Source of the DNA: Paenibacillus sp. V4I3 | GTDB lineage: Bacteria; Bacillota; Bacilli; Paenibacillales; NBRC-103111 | Direction of reading: 5' to 3' | Assembly: GCF_030817215.1 (NCBI RefSeq) | Contig: NZ_JAUSZA010000001.1 | Location: 2,454,501 to 2,518,500 of the forward strand | Length of the DNA: 64,000 nucleotides | Part shown: in pieces, positions 42,831 through 52,130 of the stretch | Numbering within the stretch: position 1 is the stretch's first letter | How the letters are laid out: each line of letters starts with the position of its first letter | Position numbers and translations under genes: made by a program | Notes under the pieces: model-generated | Seen by the model: only the letters and a program-made list of their open reading frames with translations | Database searches by the model: none | What the model was told of the DNA's origin: nothing

Positions 42831-43106
42831 ATGATGCAGTCCTTATCGGACAAACTGTTTATGGGTTCTTTGATTTTACTCATGATTTCCATTGTTGTTA
42901 GCGGAATTGGATTTCAATTCGTGAATTGGCGCACACAAGTGACAGATGAGTTAGATGGGGAGACGCAAGAAAGCGGCTCTCGAAAGAAAGCCGTTATGGA
43001 TCGGCAAGATAAGAGCTTGGGGCGTGTGCTGCGTTCCTACTTATTTTGGATCGCGATAGCAGGCATTCTAATATCCATTGGACTTTCTTGGTTTAGCTCT
43101 AAATAA
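42831..43106 (+). CDS. Small membrane protein, unknown
   Basis: 91 residues with two hydrophobic helices (LFMGSLILLMISIVVSGIGF near the start and LFWIAIAGILISIGLSWF near the end) separated by a charged segment. GGAG lies a few bases before ATG ATG at 42831. No family recognised. Stands between the peroxiredoxin operon and the convergent AbrB gene. Confidence 0.65.
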   Translation: MMQSLSDKLFMGSLILLMISIVVSGIGFQFVNWRTQVTDELDGETQESGSRKKAVMDRQDKSLGRVLRSYLFWIAIAGILISIGLSWFSSK

Positions 43107-43180
43107 AAATATAAGGCATATAGCCCTCGGGATGAGTGTTATACGCCTTTTTTGTATCCTATTTTAACCGGAATCATGAT

Positions 43181-43417
43181 CTAAACAATTTCTTCTACGC
43201 AGGAGCTGCAGACCAGCTTGCCTTTGAAATAGGTCATATTCTCGAAATTACCGCAGAATACACAGGCTGGCATATACTTCTTAAGTGTAATGCGCTCCGG
43301 ATCGACATAAACCTCGATCGCGTCACCGATATCGATATGAAGTGTTCGTCGCAGTTCAATCGGCAAAACAATCCGGCCTAACTCGTCTACTTTTCTCACT
43401 ATTCCCGTCGATTTCAT
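43181..43417 (-). CDS. AbrB family transition-state regulator
   Basis: 78 residues. The first 50 residues (STGIVRKVDELGRIVLPIE then LRRTLHI) are nearly the AbrB N-terminal swapped-hairpin DNA-binding domain of Bacillus. Residues 51-78 replace the usual AbrB multimerisation domain with CVFCG...CSSC, a four-cysteine zinc-ribbon-like tail seen in short AbrB homologues. GGAGG before the start. It likely regulates stationary-phase genes. Confidence 0.9.
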   Translation of the reverse strand: MKSTGIVRKVDELGRIVLPIELRRTLHIDIGDAIEVYVDPERITLKKYMPACVFCGNFENMTYFKGKLVCSSCVEEIV

Positions 43418-43555
43418 CTGAAAGCCTCCTATTTATTTGGTTAGACTTCGATCATGTATGTTGTATATTCAATTCCACATATAAACTTGAATTCCTTTTA
43501 TTTACTTCAAACATTTTGGGGAATTTTCTGATAAATGCATGGAAGTGGACGACAA

Positions 43556-43612
43556 ATAGAGGGCTTACACGTGTTTCAATGAACATGTGTAAGCCCTCTA
43601 TATTTATTTTTT
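43556..43612. terminator. Hairpin terminator between AbrB-like and coiled-coil genes
   Basis: AGAGGGCTTACAC pairs with GTGTAAGCCCTCT around a loop that itself contains GTGTTTCAATGAACATG. On the minus strand it follows the stop of the gene at 43626. A T-rich stretch (TATTTATTTTTTTT) lies on the plus-strand side, so plus-strand termination would be stronger. Confidence 0.8.
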
Positions 43613-43625
43613 TTAACAGAGGGAT

Positions 43626-43937
43626 CTAGTTGTTGTTCTCCTGTTGTTGATCTTTGGAGATTTGTTCTTTAAGCGCAGCATTCTTAATAACCAGCTGTTT
43701 GGATAATTCTACTTGCAAAAGGTTGATTTTATTAATTTCATCTTTTAATTTACTGAGTCGAGACATCTTGCTGCTTAAATCGCTGGGTGAAGAACTTATT
43801 TTTATATCCCTTTGTAATTGATTTATTTTTGAAAGTGCTTTTTCCTTTTTTTTCTGTTCGTCGATACTTCTTTGTTGAGTTTCAGTAATTTCTTTTTTTA
43901 ATCGATTTATGATAGATAAAGTGAAACTTATAGCCAT
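43626..43937 (-). CDS. Coiled-coil protein, unknown function
   Basis: 103 residues with a good AGAGGTG site before ATG 43937. Almost entirely charged heptad-like sequence (KKEITETQQRSIDEQKKKEKA, then INQLQRDIK), so a long helical coiled coil without membrane segments. Size and coiled-coil nature recall small proteins that accompany type VII secretion effectors, but no LXG or WXG100 protein is nearby, so I do not assign that role. Confidence 0.65.
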   Translation of the reverse strand: MAISFTLSIINRLKKEITETQQRSIDEQKKKEKALSKINQLQRDIKISSSPSDLSSKMSRLSKLKDEINKINLLQVELSKQLVIKNAALKEQISKDQQQENNN

Positions 43938-44067
43938 TCAAACACCTCTTAGCAGTTTAGTGTAGCTTCGACACCATTCTACACTAAATACATGGTTCAT
44001 GCCAAAAGGGGATTAAAAAGAGGGGGAGTGAAGCGTGGCAGCAACGCTGAATCGTACGTGGAAGGAA

Positions 44068-44931
44068 CTACTCAATCAGCTTTACATCAACAATGACTTC
44101 CAAATCTTGCTGACCGGCACCGCGATAGACGCCTTTGACGGGAACGATATCATTGTAGTCGCGGCCGTGTCCGAGCTTAATATAGCGCCAATTGACCTCA
44201 CAGTTGTTCGTAGGGTCGTATCCGAACCAACCAGTTCCCGGGATCAGGCACTCAACCCATGCGTGTGAGGCTTGGGTGAATTCCGTGCTGCCTCCTTGTA
44301 GATCGCCAACAAAGTGATAACCGCTAACGTACCTAGCAGGAATCCCTTTATCCCGGCAAATGGCAATCATAAAATGAGAGTAGTCCTGGCAAACACCACG
44401 CTTAAATTGAAGCATTTCTCCAACGGTAGTCTGTACGGAAGTGGCTGAAGAATCATAGGTGAAGTCGCGATGAATTGTTGTATAGATCGTACGCAGTAAT
44501 TCGTATAAACTTCTATCTTGATCTGAAATGGCATCTGAGTAAGCTTTGAGTTCAGGGGTCAAACCCGTATAACTGGTAGGCAGTAAGTACTCAGCGTGTT
44601 GATTCTGGAAGTCATCGCTAAGTCTCATCACTTTCTCCTCTAAGGGAGAAACGACGCCTGATGGGATGTTATCGTTGTCGTTCGTGACGACGGTGGACAC
44701 CATTTTAATAGTTAGCTCGCGATGAAGTTTATTGACTGTAAAAGCATGTACGCGATTATGAAAGAAATCCGAGTACGTAAAGAAAGCTGAAGCAGGCTCC
44801 GTGGTGATGGCGTGGTGATAACAGGCTTGACGATTGTCAGTGAGAGGCGTTAAACGAACTTCATTGACACTGTCCTGCGCTGTATCGGTGTAGGAATAGC
44901 GTGTGATATGCGTAATCTCCAGCTTTTTCAT
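44068..44931 (-). CDS. Transglutaminase-like cysteine protease domain protein
   Basis: 287 residues. N-terminal beta domain (KLEITHITRYSYTDTAQDSVNEVRL), then a transglutaminase core with catalytic Cys in GVCQDYSHFMIAICR, His in HAWVECLIPG and Asp in GYDPTNN. It is the third gene of a conserved operon with an alpha-E protein and an ATP-grasp protein, whose products are thought to modify or cleave peptides. The start overlaps the alpha-E stop by four bases. Confidence 0.93.
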   Translation of the reverse strand: MKKLEITHITRYSYTDTAQDSVNEVRLTPLTDNRQACYHHAITTEPASAFFTYSDFFHNRVHAFTVNKLHRELTIKMVSTVVTNDNDNIPSGVVSPLEEKVMRLSDDFQNQHAEYLLPTSYTGLTPELKAYSDAISDQDRSLYELLRTIYTTIHRDFTYDSSATSVQTTVGEMLQFKRGVCQDYSHFMIAICRDKGIPARYVSGYHFVGDLQGGSTEFTQASHAWVECLIPGTGWFGYDPTNNCEVNWRYIKLGHGRDYNDIVPVKGVYRGAGQQDLEVIVDVKLIE

Positions 44932-45887
44932 GCGATGACCTCTTCCCGGGAGGGAAAAAAGACTTTTGACATCCTTAACCCCATCACGTTGCAGGATTCC
45001 CTCAGTGCACTTAAAGTCATTTCCAATTTGCCGGATAAAATATCATCTTCGTCCATGCAAGCAAGGTTAGCCTTTACTTTTCCCGCTAGCTTAGCGAGCC
45101 GGTGTACAGCAAGGCTTAAATCGGGGTCCTCCATTTGAATGCCCTGTAAGGAACGCTCCAGGGATTGGAAAGAGAAGCTAACCGAGCGTGGAAACGTTTC
45201 ATGAAGCATCAGAAATTTAATAATGCTGCTTAGATTAACTATGTCTGCATGTTCTCTGCGATACGACTCATAACCGCTTACCGACTTCAATACGGACAGC
45301 ATAAGCGGGTAAGAAGAGAACTCTTCCCTAGCGTAATCATGACATAACGATTGGAGTAAGCGCAGCAAGTTCTCAGCACGCTCCAAATATCTTCCGGCTT
45401 CCACGAAGTGCCATTCATTTTGACGCGGCATAACGGATATGGACGCCCCTTGAAACATAGACAAGGTGTCCCGAATGAAACGATAGAACAAATGAGGTGA
45501 ATCGTTTGTGATATCACGTACTTCTTTTTCTTTTAGCCACAGATACAGGCCATTCATGATATCCCACAGCTCTGCGGGCATTTTCTCACGAATATTACGA
45601 AGGTTGGAGCGAGCATGGTTGGTGCAAGCGAGCAAAGAATTCGAATTATTTTTATCGAGTGTAATATACTGGAGGACATGCTGCTCGGTGAAGCTCCCGT
45701 ACTGCTCAGTAAACGCGGCACGATCGCCAATCGTATCAATTAATCGGCTCCACGATTGATCACTGCTAGTCTCCTTCTCCTCGCGAATATGATAATACAC
45801 GTCGATTAGTCTTGCGTGATTCTCCGTTCTTTCCGTATACCTGCCGATCCAGAATAAAGCTTCCGCTGTACGTCCCATCATCACCAT
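44928..45887 (-). CDS. Alpha-E domain protein
   Basis: 319 residues, all-helical. Starts MMGRTAEALFWIGRYTERTENHARLIDV, the diagnostic opening of the alpha-E family, and contains WHFVEAGRYLERAENLLRLLQ. Function unknown; always linked to circularly permuted ATP-grasp and transglutaminase-like genes. GGAGGC site before ATG 45887. Gap to the upstream ATP-grasp gene is 31 nt. Confidence 0.93.
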   Translation of the reverse strand: MVMMGRTAEALFWIGRYTERTENHARLIDVYYHIREEKETSSDQSWSRLIDTIGDRAAFTEQYGSFTEQHVLQYITLDKNNSNSLLACTNHARSNLRNIREKMPAELWDIMNGLYLWLKEKEVRDITNDSPHLFYRFIRDTLSMFQGASISVMPRQNEWHFVEAGRYLERAENLLRLLQSLCHDYAREEFSSYPLMLSVLKSVSGYESYRREHADIVNLSSIIKFLMLHETFPRSVSFSFQSLERSLQGIQMEDPDLSLAVHRLAKLAGKVKANLACMDEDDILSGKLEMTLSALRESCNVMGLRMSKVFFPSREEVIA

Positions 45888-45918
45888 GAACGCTTGCCTC
45901 CAATCAATATTTGTTTCT

Positions 45919-47376
45919 CTATGAATTAGTGACCCAAGTGTCCTTACATCCCCCGCCTTGCGAGGAGTTCACCACAAGTGAACCTTCTTTAAGCGCTACC
46001 CGAGTGAGTCCGCCAGGTATAACCTGAATGCTCTCGCCAGCGATGACGAAGGCCCGAAGATCGATATGCCGCGCAGTCATTTGGCCGTCCATCATGACAG
46101 GAGCTCTGGAAAGCTGGATCGTTGGTTGAGCGATATAACGATCAGGATTCGCTATAATTTTAAGCCGAAAATCAGCCAACTCACTCTCAGAGGCCGAAGG
46201 CCCAATGAGCATACCGTAACCACCGGAGAGCGATGTCTCTTTGACGACCATTTCATCTAGATGCTGCAGTACGTGATCAAGTTCTTCAGGTCTAGAAAGG
46301 ATATAAGTAGGCACATTATTCAGGATAGGTTCTTCGTTCAAATAGTATCGAATCATGTCTGGAACATAGGCATAAATAGCTTTGTCGTCGGCCACGCCTG
46401 TTCCAGGGGCATTCACGATGTTAATATTACCCGCGCGATAGGCATTCATGATCCCCGCGACACCTAACATCGAGTTCGGATCAAAAGCGAGCGGATCCAA
46501 GAAATCGTCGTCGATTCTTCGATATAAGACATCGATTTGGCGGAGCCCCTTGATCCCGCGAATATATACCTTATGATCAATGACGACGAGATCGTGTCCT
46601 TCCACAAGCTGTATGCCCATTTGCTGCGCGAGGAACGTATGTTCGAAGTAGGCCGAATTGTAGCAACCTGGGGTCAGTAAGCCAATGACAGGATCGGATT
46701 TGCCCGAAGGGCTTAGCCTGCGCAATGCGGATAGAAACACATTTAAGCTGTGCTCAATATCTTGGATCGAATGGCTAAAAACGAGCTCAGGGAATAAGTG
46801 CGTCATGATGGAACGGCTTTTGTACAAATAGGAGAAGCCTGAAGGTGATCGCAGATTATCCTCCAGAACGAAATATTCGCCATGCTCATCGCGAATTAAA
46901 TCAATACCTGATACCGTTACGTACACATCATTCGGGATGGATAATCGCATCATTTCAGGTCGGAAATAGCAGTTGGAAAGGACCATTTTCCTAGGGATAA
47001 TACCTTCCTTTAAAATGCATTGGTCATGATAAATATCCTTGAGAAATAGATTAAGCGCCTTAACACGCTGCTGAAGCCCTCGTTCTAGCTTAAGCCATTC
47101 ATCCCGTGGAATGATTCGTGGGATCGGATCGAAAGGGATGGTTCTTTCCAATGCTTCTGCTTGATCAGGGCTGTAGAGTGTAAACGTAATTCCTTCTTCC
47201 ATCATGCGTTTCATGGTGGCCGTTTGGCGCTTGCTCAAATTTCCTGCCTTCATGGACATGAACTGAAGGAAAACATTTTGATAATGTGATCTTACCGAAT
47301 ACGAATTCACAAACATCTCATCAAAAAAAGGACGGGGATCATAGGGGGTGGTGACCAGATTCTCAGGTTTGGACAT
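45919..47376 (-). CDS. Circularly permuted ATP-grasp type 2 protein
   Basis: 485 residues from ATG 47376, chosen because CAGGAG lies 6 nt before it; a GTG at 47493 would add 39 residues but has no ribosome site. Family phrases: RPFFDEMF, PFDPIPRIIPRDEW, FVLEDNLRSPSGFSY, LLTPGCYNSAYFEHTFLAQQMG, and VVKETSLSGGYGMLIGP, where the ATP-binding Lys/Glu residues lie. Expected to form an amide bond (peptide ligase-like) using ATP. First gene of the three-gene operon. Confidence 0.92.
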   Translation of the reverse strand: MSKPENLVTTPYDPRPFFDEMFVNSYSVRSHYQNVFLQFMSMKAGNLSKRQTATMKRMMEEGITFTLYSPDQAEALERTIPFDPIPRIIPRDEWLKLERGLQQRVKALNLFLKDIYHDQCILKEGIIPRKMVLSNCYFRPEMMRLSIPNDVYVTVSGIDLIRDEHGEYFVLEDNLRSPSGFSYLYKSRSIMTHLFPELVFSHSIQDIEHSLNVFLSALRRLSPSGKSDPVIGLLTPGCYNSAYFEHTFLAQQMGIQLVEGHDLVVIDHKVYIRGIKGLRQIDVLYRRIDDDFLDPLAFDPNSMLGVAGIMNAYRAGNINIVNAPGTGVADDKAIYAYVPDMIRYYLNEEPILNNVPTYILSRPEELDHVLQHLDEMVVKETSLSGGYGMLIGPSASESELADFRLKIIANPDRYIAQPTIQLSRAPVMMDGQMTARHIDLRAFVIAGESIQVIPGGLTRVALKEGSLVVNSSQGGGCKDTWVTNS

Positions 47377-47725
47377 CGCAGCTCCTGGTTTCTTAGCTAT
47401 GCATTCGGAAGCTACGTTAGGATATGGGTCCGAAGCAGAAACCAGGCCTCCTTTCTGATCTAAGTTCTTATTTTGCGTTAGGTAATATGACACGGATTAA
47501 TGGAAAAATAATGATTTTTATTATATTGTAAATTTATCAGAAAATTATGTCAATATACATGACATATAAATTAACTGACAAGAAATGCACAAATAGATCA
47601 ATTGTTTGAAAGTTTCAAGAATTTTCTGTTTTTATCTTGATTTACGTCGGAATCAGCTATAGAATGTCGAATAAGTACATGTTATATAAAGTCACACGCA
47701 AATTGTGAATATAGGGGGTTGGGGT

Positions 47726-49933
47726 ATGTTTGATTGGCTTGGGTTTCGAAAAGGTCTGCCTTTGTGGTGGTCGTATCGTCTGAATCGTCACCTCAAGGAA
47801 GATGTGGAACATATCTTCGAAGGGATTGCGCATACGAGAATTGAAATTTTACGGAGCTGGGTAGAGTCCTATTGGTCCAATTTGGATCGACTGCACGAGC
47901 AGCTCTCTGATTCTGAGCCTGGACATACAGGTTTGATACAGGATAGTTCGATGGTACAACGGTTGCTGACAGCTGCATCAAAGAGCGGGGCTGATTTATC
48001 GGAGATCTTTATAGTGAATGAAAAAGCAGAAGTGATATACTCCACGTCCCCCACTCATGTTGGGAAATCATATGATTCAGGAAGTGATCTTACAAAAGGG
48101 CTAGAGGAAGCACGTAAAGGCAAGAAATGCTTATTCGGACCTTATTCCGATCCCCTTACATTAAAGCTAGGGCCAAGCACTTCACCGTTTCACGATGCTA
48201 TGACACTTGCATTTATTACTCCTATAATGGTTAACGGAATATGGAAAGGGGCCATTTGCGGACGTGTCCCGAACGATGTGCTCGGCGATCTGATCCAGCG
48301 TGAATCAGGACATGTGTATCCGGACTCCGGAGATAATTATTTATTTATGGCGAAGCCTGTGTTAAATAAACAGATTGCCCCAGGTACAGCGTTATCTCGA
48401 AGCCGTTTTGAGGATCTTGCCTTTACCCATGGTGACAATTTAAAAGACGGCGTCCGCACAGATTACGGCATTGTCGGTGTAAAGGAGCATACGGAGCTTG
48501 AGCTCATTTTTACGGATCCGGCAACGGGACAGCTTCATCCGGGGGTTGCTGGGACGATTGCAAAGGGACATAATCTATTCGTAGAGTTTCCTGGTTATTC
48601 CGATTACCGGCATATTTCTGTTATTGGCAAAGGTGTTACCTTCCAGCTTCCGCACTGCCCGGATGTTTGGGGGATGATGTGTGAAGGCGATCTAGAGGAA
48701 GTATACCGGATTCGCAGTATCGACTGGAAATTGCTTAAGCTGCAGCTGCGGTTCATTGTAGGATATATACTACTCTCAGCAGGGGGCTTTTGGCTGCTGA
48801 ATGGACAAGTTTCCAGTGCATGGGGATCAGTAATTATGGCTGCTGTAAGTCTTGTGTATGGAGGAATAGGCGCAAGCATAATAAGGCAAAAAGGCAGCAG
48901 GCCGATTGTAAGGCAGCTCGCGCAAATGAATAAGTTTATCCGTATTAATGCAGAGGGTAGCGGAGATTTGACACAGCGCCTGCAAGTACAGGAGTTCGCT
49001 GGTGATGAGACGCGGGAATTAGCGAAATGGATTAATAATATGATCGATTCCCTTGAGGGTATTATGCTGCAGGTGAAACAAGCCGCGGCTGAAGTTCAGC
49101 TCAGCCAGGAACGTATGAATGAATCGACGGGTTCAACGGAGCAATCGACTGGACGAATGAGCACCAAGATTCATGATATGATTCGTTCGCTGCGTGGTCA
49201 GCTCAAGGACCTCGATGTCGCGAAGGATGTAACGCAGGATATGAGCGGGACACTGCGCGAATTGGAAGAAAAGGCTTCGGGTCAAATTGCTGTGGCACAG
49301 GATGAAGTGGATCGTATTGGCGAAAAGATGAATCATATTTCGGCGAAAGTAGCTGAAACGAATCGTACCATTCAAACTTTTTTGCAAACGACGCAAGAAA
49401 TTCCCAAGCTGCTTAAGGTCATCGAGGAGATTTCCGCTCAAACCAATCTGCTTTCCCTGAATGCTTCCATTGAAGCCGCGAGGGTAGGTGAACACGGGAA
49501 GGGATTTGCTGTCGTGGCCGGAGAGATTCGCAAGCTGGCTGAGTTGACCAAGAAGTCGACAATGGAAATCAATGACACCATTGAGCATATTGAACGTCAT
49601 GCGAATGAAGCCTTCGTTTCGATGGAAGAAGGCACCAAGGTTGTTCTGGAGGGGACGCAAATTGTGGCGGCGGCGTCTGAAATTCTCAGCAGCGCGAACG
49701 CGCACGACACCATGAAGACACAGGTGGTGGATGAAGTGGTGGCGCTGATGGAGAAGGTAGCAGCAGTAAGCATGGAGAATCGCCAAATCTCGGCGGAGGT
49801 TGAGCGTACGGTGCAAGAGCTTCTGCAGGATATGCTTCACGTGCGCCAAACGACGGGAGATGTTGGCGCGATTACGGAATCGCTGCTCCTGCTTGTAAAT
49901 CAATTTCATTTAACGGAGAGCCGCATTCGATAA
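47726..49933 (+). CDS. Methyl-accepting chemotaxis-like protein with internal membrane hairpin
   Basis: 735 residues from ATG 47726, preceded by AGGGGGTTGGGG. Residues 1-340 resemble a Cache-type sensor but no N-terminal transmembrane helix is visible. Two hydrophobic helices lie at about 345-365 and 375-395 ([16 protein letters not shown] and [18 protein letters not shown]). They are followed by a HAMP-like stretch and a long signalling coiled coil with the hairpin tip [29 protein letters not shown]. It should signal to CheA/CheW. Divergent from the ATP-grasp operon. Confidence 0.88.
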   Translation: MFDWLGFRKGLPLWWSYRLNRHLKEDVEHIFEGIAHTRIEILRSWVESYWSNLDRLHEQLSDSEPGHTGLIQDSSMVQRLLTAASKSGADLSEIFIVNEKAEVIYSTSPTHVGKSYDSGSDLTKGLEEARKGKKCLFGPYSDPLTLKLGPSTSPFHDAMTLAFITPIMVNGIWKGAICGRVPNDVLGDLIQRESGHVYPDSGDNYLFMAKPVLNKQIAPGTALSRSRFEDLAFTHGDNLKDGVRTDYGIVGVKEHTELELIFTDPATGQLHPGVAGTIAKGHNLFVEFPGYSDYRHISVIGKGVTFQLPHCPDVWGMMCEGDLEEVYRIRSIDWKLLKLQLRFIVGYILLSAGGFWLLNGQVSSAWGSVIMAAVSLVYGGIGASIIRQKGSRPIVRQLAQMNKFIRINAEGSGDLTQRLQVQEFAGDETRELAKWINNMIDSLEGIMLQVKQAAAEVQLSQERMNESTGSTEQSTGRMSTKIHDMIRSLRGQLKDLDVAKDVTQDMSGTLRELEEKASGQIAVAQDEVDRIGEKMNHISAKVAETNRTIQTFLQTTQEIPKLLKVIEEISAQTNLLSLNASIEAARVGEHGKGFAVVAGEIRKLAELTKKSTMEINDTIEHIERHANEAFVSMEEGTKVVLEGTQIVAAASEILSSANAHDTMKTQVVDEVVALMEKVAAVSMENRQISAEVERTVQELLQDMLHVRQTTGDVGAITESLLLLVNQFHLTESRIR

Positions 49934-49965
49934 CGGTTTGTTTCTAAGACATTTCCTGCGCATGT

Positions 49966-50016
49966 TAGCTAACCCATCCTGCATACAATGATAATGCGGA
50001 ATGGGTTAGCCTTTTT
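49966..50016 (+). terminator. Terminator after the chemoreceptor-like gene
   Basis: GCTAACCCAT pairs with ATGGGTTAGC across a long loop with additional GCAT/ATGC pairing, followed by CTTTTT. Confidence 0.88.
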
Positions 50017-50064
50017 ATGCTTACGAAGTAAGTTTTCTAACGAAAACTCGAAGGAGGATGTCTA

Positions 50065-50595
50065 ATGAATGACCGTTTGAGCATTCGAACGAATAGGGAG
50101 TACATGATGGATCCCGGCTATTTTCCAATGCTCGTAGAGCGTCTGAAGGAGGAGCATGTGCAGATGCGCGAGCAGCTCTCCGAGATCCGAACGATGGCTG
50201 CTTCCTTGTACTCCCTCGAGGATTGCTCAATAGGAATGTGTAAGCTGATTGAACTCCAAGATCTGATACTTTCTCTTGTTGAAGAGCTGGAACAGCATTC
50301 GGAATGGGAAGAAAAAGAACTATTTCCTCTTCTGCAATCTTATTTACAACCAACAACAGCGCTGTCTGTCTCTCGTTCCATGACTGTTTTAGAGCAGGAT
50401 CATGACTTGGCGAAAAGAGTTGTGCAGGCTTTCGTTGATGGTGTGAATGCGATGAAAGTACCGATAGATGAGGAGTTTTTACATTTGATGGCATCGGAAC
50501 TAATGACAGCTTGCTTAATACTGCTCAAACATTTCACCTTAGAAGAGGAGCTTGTGTATCCGCTCACCGATCGTATTGTGGAACAATTAGCTTAA
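50065..50595 (+). CDS. Hemerythrin-like (HHE domain) protein
   Basis: 176 residues, all-helical. Iron-ligand candidates are His in LKEEHVQMRE, His-Glu in QHSEWEEKELFP, His in LEQDHDLAK and His-Glu in LKHFTLEEELVYP, the order and spacing of the HHE cation-binding four-helix bundle. Such proteins bind a di-iron centre and are linked to oxygen, NO or iron sensing. AAGGAGG site before ATG 50065; monocistronic, with a terminator after. Confidence 0.92.
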   Translation: MNDRLSIRTNREYMMDPGYFPMLVERLKEEHVQMREQLSEIRTMAASLYSLEDCSIGMCKLIELQDLILSLVEELEQHSEWEEKELFPLLQSYLQPTTALSVSRSMTVLEQDHDLAKRVVQAFVDGVNAMKVPIDEEFLHLMASELMTACLILLKHFTLEEELVYPLTDRIVEQLA

Positions 50596-50603
50596 GTACA
50601 TAA

Positions 50604-50650
50604 AAAAGGGTCTTCTCAAGTCATTTGACTTGTGGAGGACCCTTTTTTTG
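50604..50650 (+). terminator. Terminator after the hemerythrin-like gene
   Basis: AAAAGGGTC(T) pairs with GGACCCTTTT with an inner CAAGTCA/TGACTTG stem, followed by TTTTTTT. Confidence 0.9.
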
Positions 50651-50656
50651 AAAGAT

Positions 50657-50851
50657 AAAGTGGTGCGAGACGTTGATGGCCTCCTCAAGCTGCAAAACCC
50701 GCTAACTCGCCTTCTCTCAGTAGCTGAGCGGTCCTTTTCAGACGTCTCGCGCCACTTTCGCTGCATTCGGGCATCCGAGACAGCTTTTTCTACCTTCTCA
50801 GGACGCAAACCCGCTAACTCGCCTTCTCTCAGTAGCTGAGCGGTCCTTTTC
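50657..50851. repeat. Composite repeat: two 45-bp direct repeats and a long inverted repeat
   Basis: An identical 45-bp sequence occurs at 50695-50739 and 50807-50851 (offset 112). Each copy contains the small hairpin CTCAGTAGCTGAG. In addition AAAGTGGTGCGAGACGT (50657-50673) is complementary, with one G-U pair, to ACGTCTCGCGCCACTTT near 50742-50758, so the first copy sits in a large stem-loop. Not coding; a 73-codon minus-strand frame covers it but has no protein-like content. It could be a dispersed, folded intergenic repeat. Confidence 0.75.
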
Positions 50852-51080
50852 TGTTCCTTAGTTTGTGTCTACTGTTTAGTCTAACTTCAATTTGTACAAT
50901 TTAACGAATCGTCGTTCCTTTTATACTCGAATTCGGGCGTTTTCGGTAAAATGCGGACTCACGTTCCGCGAAAGTATCACCTTGCCTTGTAAAGCTGGCT
51001 ACCGTAGTATTTGGTCAACAGTTGATAGAACAGAAATAGGGATGAGTAAGTTGTTGGGAAGTGCTATTGAAACGCTTAGC
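50852..51080. other. Intergenic stretch, no gene seen
   Basis: No supported coding frame. It includes CGTTTTCGG and the phrase ACGTTCCGCG, which recurs near 24645, hinting at remnants of a dispersed element. A palindrome follows at its right end. Confidence 0.35.
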
Positions 51081-51129
51081 AACTAATACAAATAACCTAA
51101 GGCAGCGCCTTAGGTTATTTGTATTAGTT
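51081..51129. terminator. 23-bp perfect palindrome, terminator of the trhO gene
   Basis: Perfect 23-nt arms (51081-51103 and 51107-51129) with a 3-nt loop AGC. It lies 11 nt beyond the stop of the minus-strand gene, so it most likely ends that transcript; being symmetric it may act in both directions. Confidence 0.75.
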
Positions 51130-51139
51130 GGCATAAAGC

Positions 51140-52045
51140 TTATGCTTCAAGTGTACTCATCGTTTTCTCTTCGCATTCCTTCGAGCAGAAGCTATTATGC
51201 TTCTCTTCACAGGCTTCACAGCAGATGTGCTTCAAGTGGCAAGCATCGTTCGCACAGTTGATGTAGCGATCTTCTGCTGTTCCACAGTGGTAGCATTTGC
51301 CTACGACAATATCTTCGTCTGTCCTATTGATTGGGACTGAAATCCGCTCGTCGAAGACGTAGCATTTACCATCGAATAAGCGACCTTGAACATCTTCATC
51401 TTTCCCGTAGCTCACAATACCGCCATCCAGCTGATAAACCTCTTTGAAGCCTTCCTGTAAAAGGAAACCTGATAACTTCTCACAGCGAATACCGCCGGTA
51501 CAATACGTGAGAATGGGTTTGTCCTTAAATTCCTGGAGGTTATTGCGAATCCATTCCGGGAATTCCTTCGTAGTCTCAACCTCTGGACGAATGGCGCCTC
51601 GGAAATGTCCGATATCGTACTCGTAATGGTTGCGTCCATCAAGGACAATGACATCTTCATGCTGGAGCTTCTCGTAGAATTCCTTTGGCTTCAGATGTGT
51701 GCCGGTTAGTTCGTTCGGATTCACGTCTTCTTCAAGTCGGAAAGTGACGAGTTCCTTTTTAGGACGAACAAATAACTTTTTGAAAGCATGCTGTTCACTT
51801 TCATCTATCTTGTAGATCATGTCTTTGAACAGTGGCATTTGACGCATCATCGCCATGTAAGCTTCGGTTTGCTGGGCCGTTCCTGAAAGCGTTCCGTTAA
51901 TGCCTTCGGGAGCGATAAGGATACGGCCTTTAATTCCGAGCTTTTTGCAATAAGCCAAATGTTCCTGAGCTAAAGCTTCGTGATCTATGACGGTAACGAA
52001 TTTATAATACAACAAAATGCGATATGGAGCGCCTTCTACTGTCAT
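51140..52045 (-). CDS. trhO: tRNA uridine 5-hydroxylase TrhO (rhodanese family)
   Basis: 301 residues from ATG 52045, with AGGTGG about 11 nt upstream; a GTG at 52060 is possible. N-terminal ferredoxin-like domain ([35 protein letters not shown]), a rhodanese domain with the reactive Cys in [16 protein letters not shown], and a C-terminal cysteine-rich tail ([25 protein letters not shown]) that probably binds zinc. The family hydroxylates U34 of tRNA in the oxygen-dependent or prephenate-independent route to 5-methoxyuridine. Confidence 0.92.
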   Translation of the reverse strand: MTVEGAPYRILLYYKFVTVIDHEALAQEHLAYCKKLGIKGRILIAPEGINGTLSGTAQQTEAYMAMMRQMPLFKDMIYKIDESEQHAFKKLFVRPKKELVTFRLEEDVNPNELTGTHLKPKEFYEKLQHEDVIVLDGRNHYEYDIGHFRGAIRPEVETTKEFPEWIRNNLQEFKDKPILTYCTGGIRCEKLSGFLLQEGFKEVYQLDGGIVSYGKDEDVQGRLFDGKCYVFDERISVPINRTDEDIVVGKCYHCGTAEDRYINCANDACHLKHICCEACEEKHNSFCSKECEEKTMSTLEA

Positions 52046-52130
52046 GATTAACTTAACCACCTATACGTATAAATTGCATGCTCAAACAGAAAAAAGCATA
52101 AACATATAGTGACATAAATCAGCGTATTTT

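Noticed and set aside
44035..44268. Plus-strand frame of 77 codons with GTG start and a GGGGGAG site
   Set aside because: It runs antisense through the conserved C-terminus of the transglutaminase-like gene; its protein has no recognisable features. The ribosome-like site is probably chance.
50587..50808. Minus-strand frame of 73 codons across the repeat block
   Set aside because: It covers a terminator and structured repeats, has no ribosome site and no protein-like pattern.
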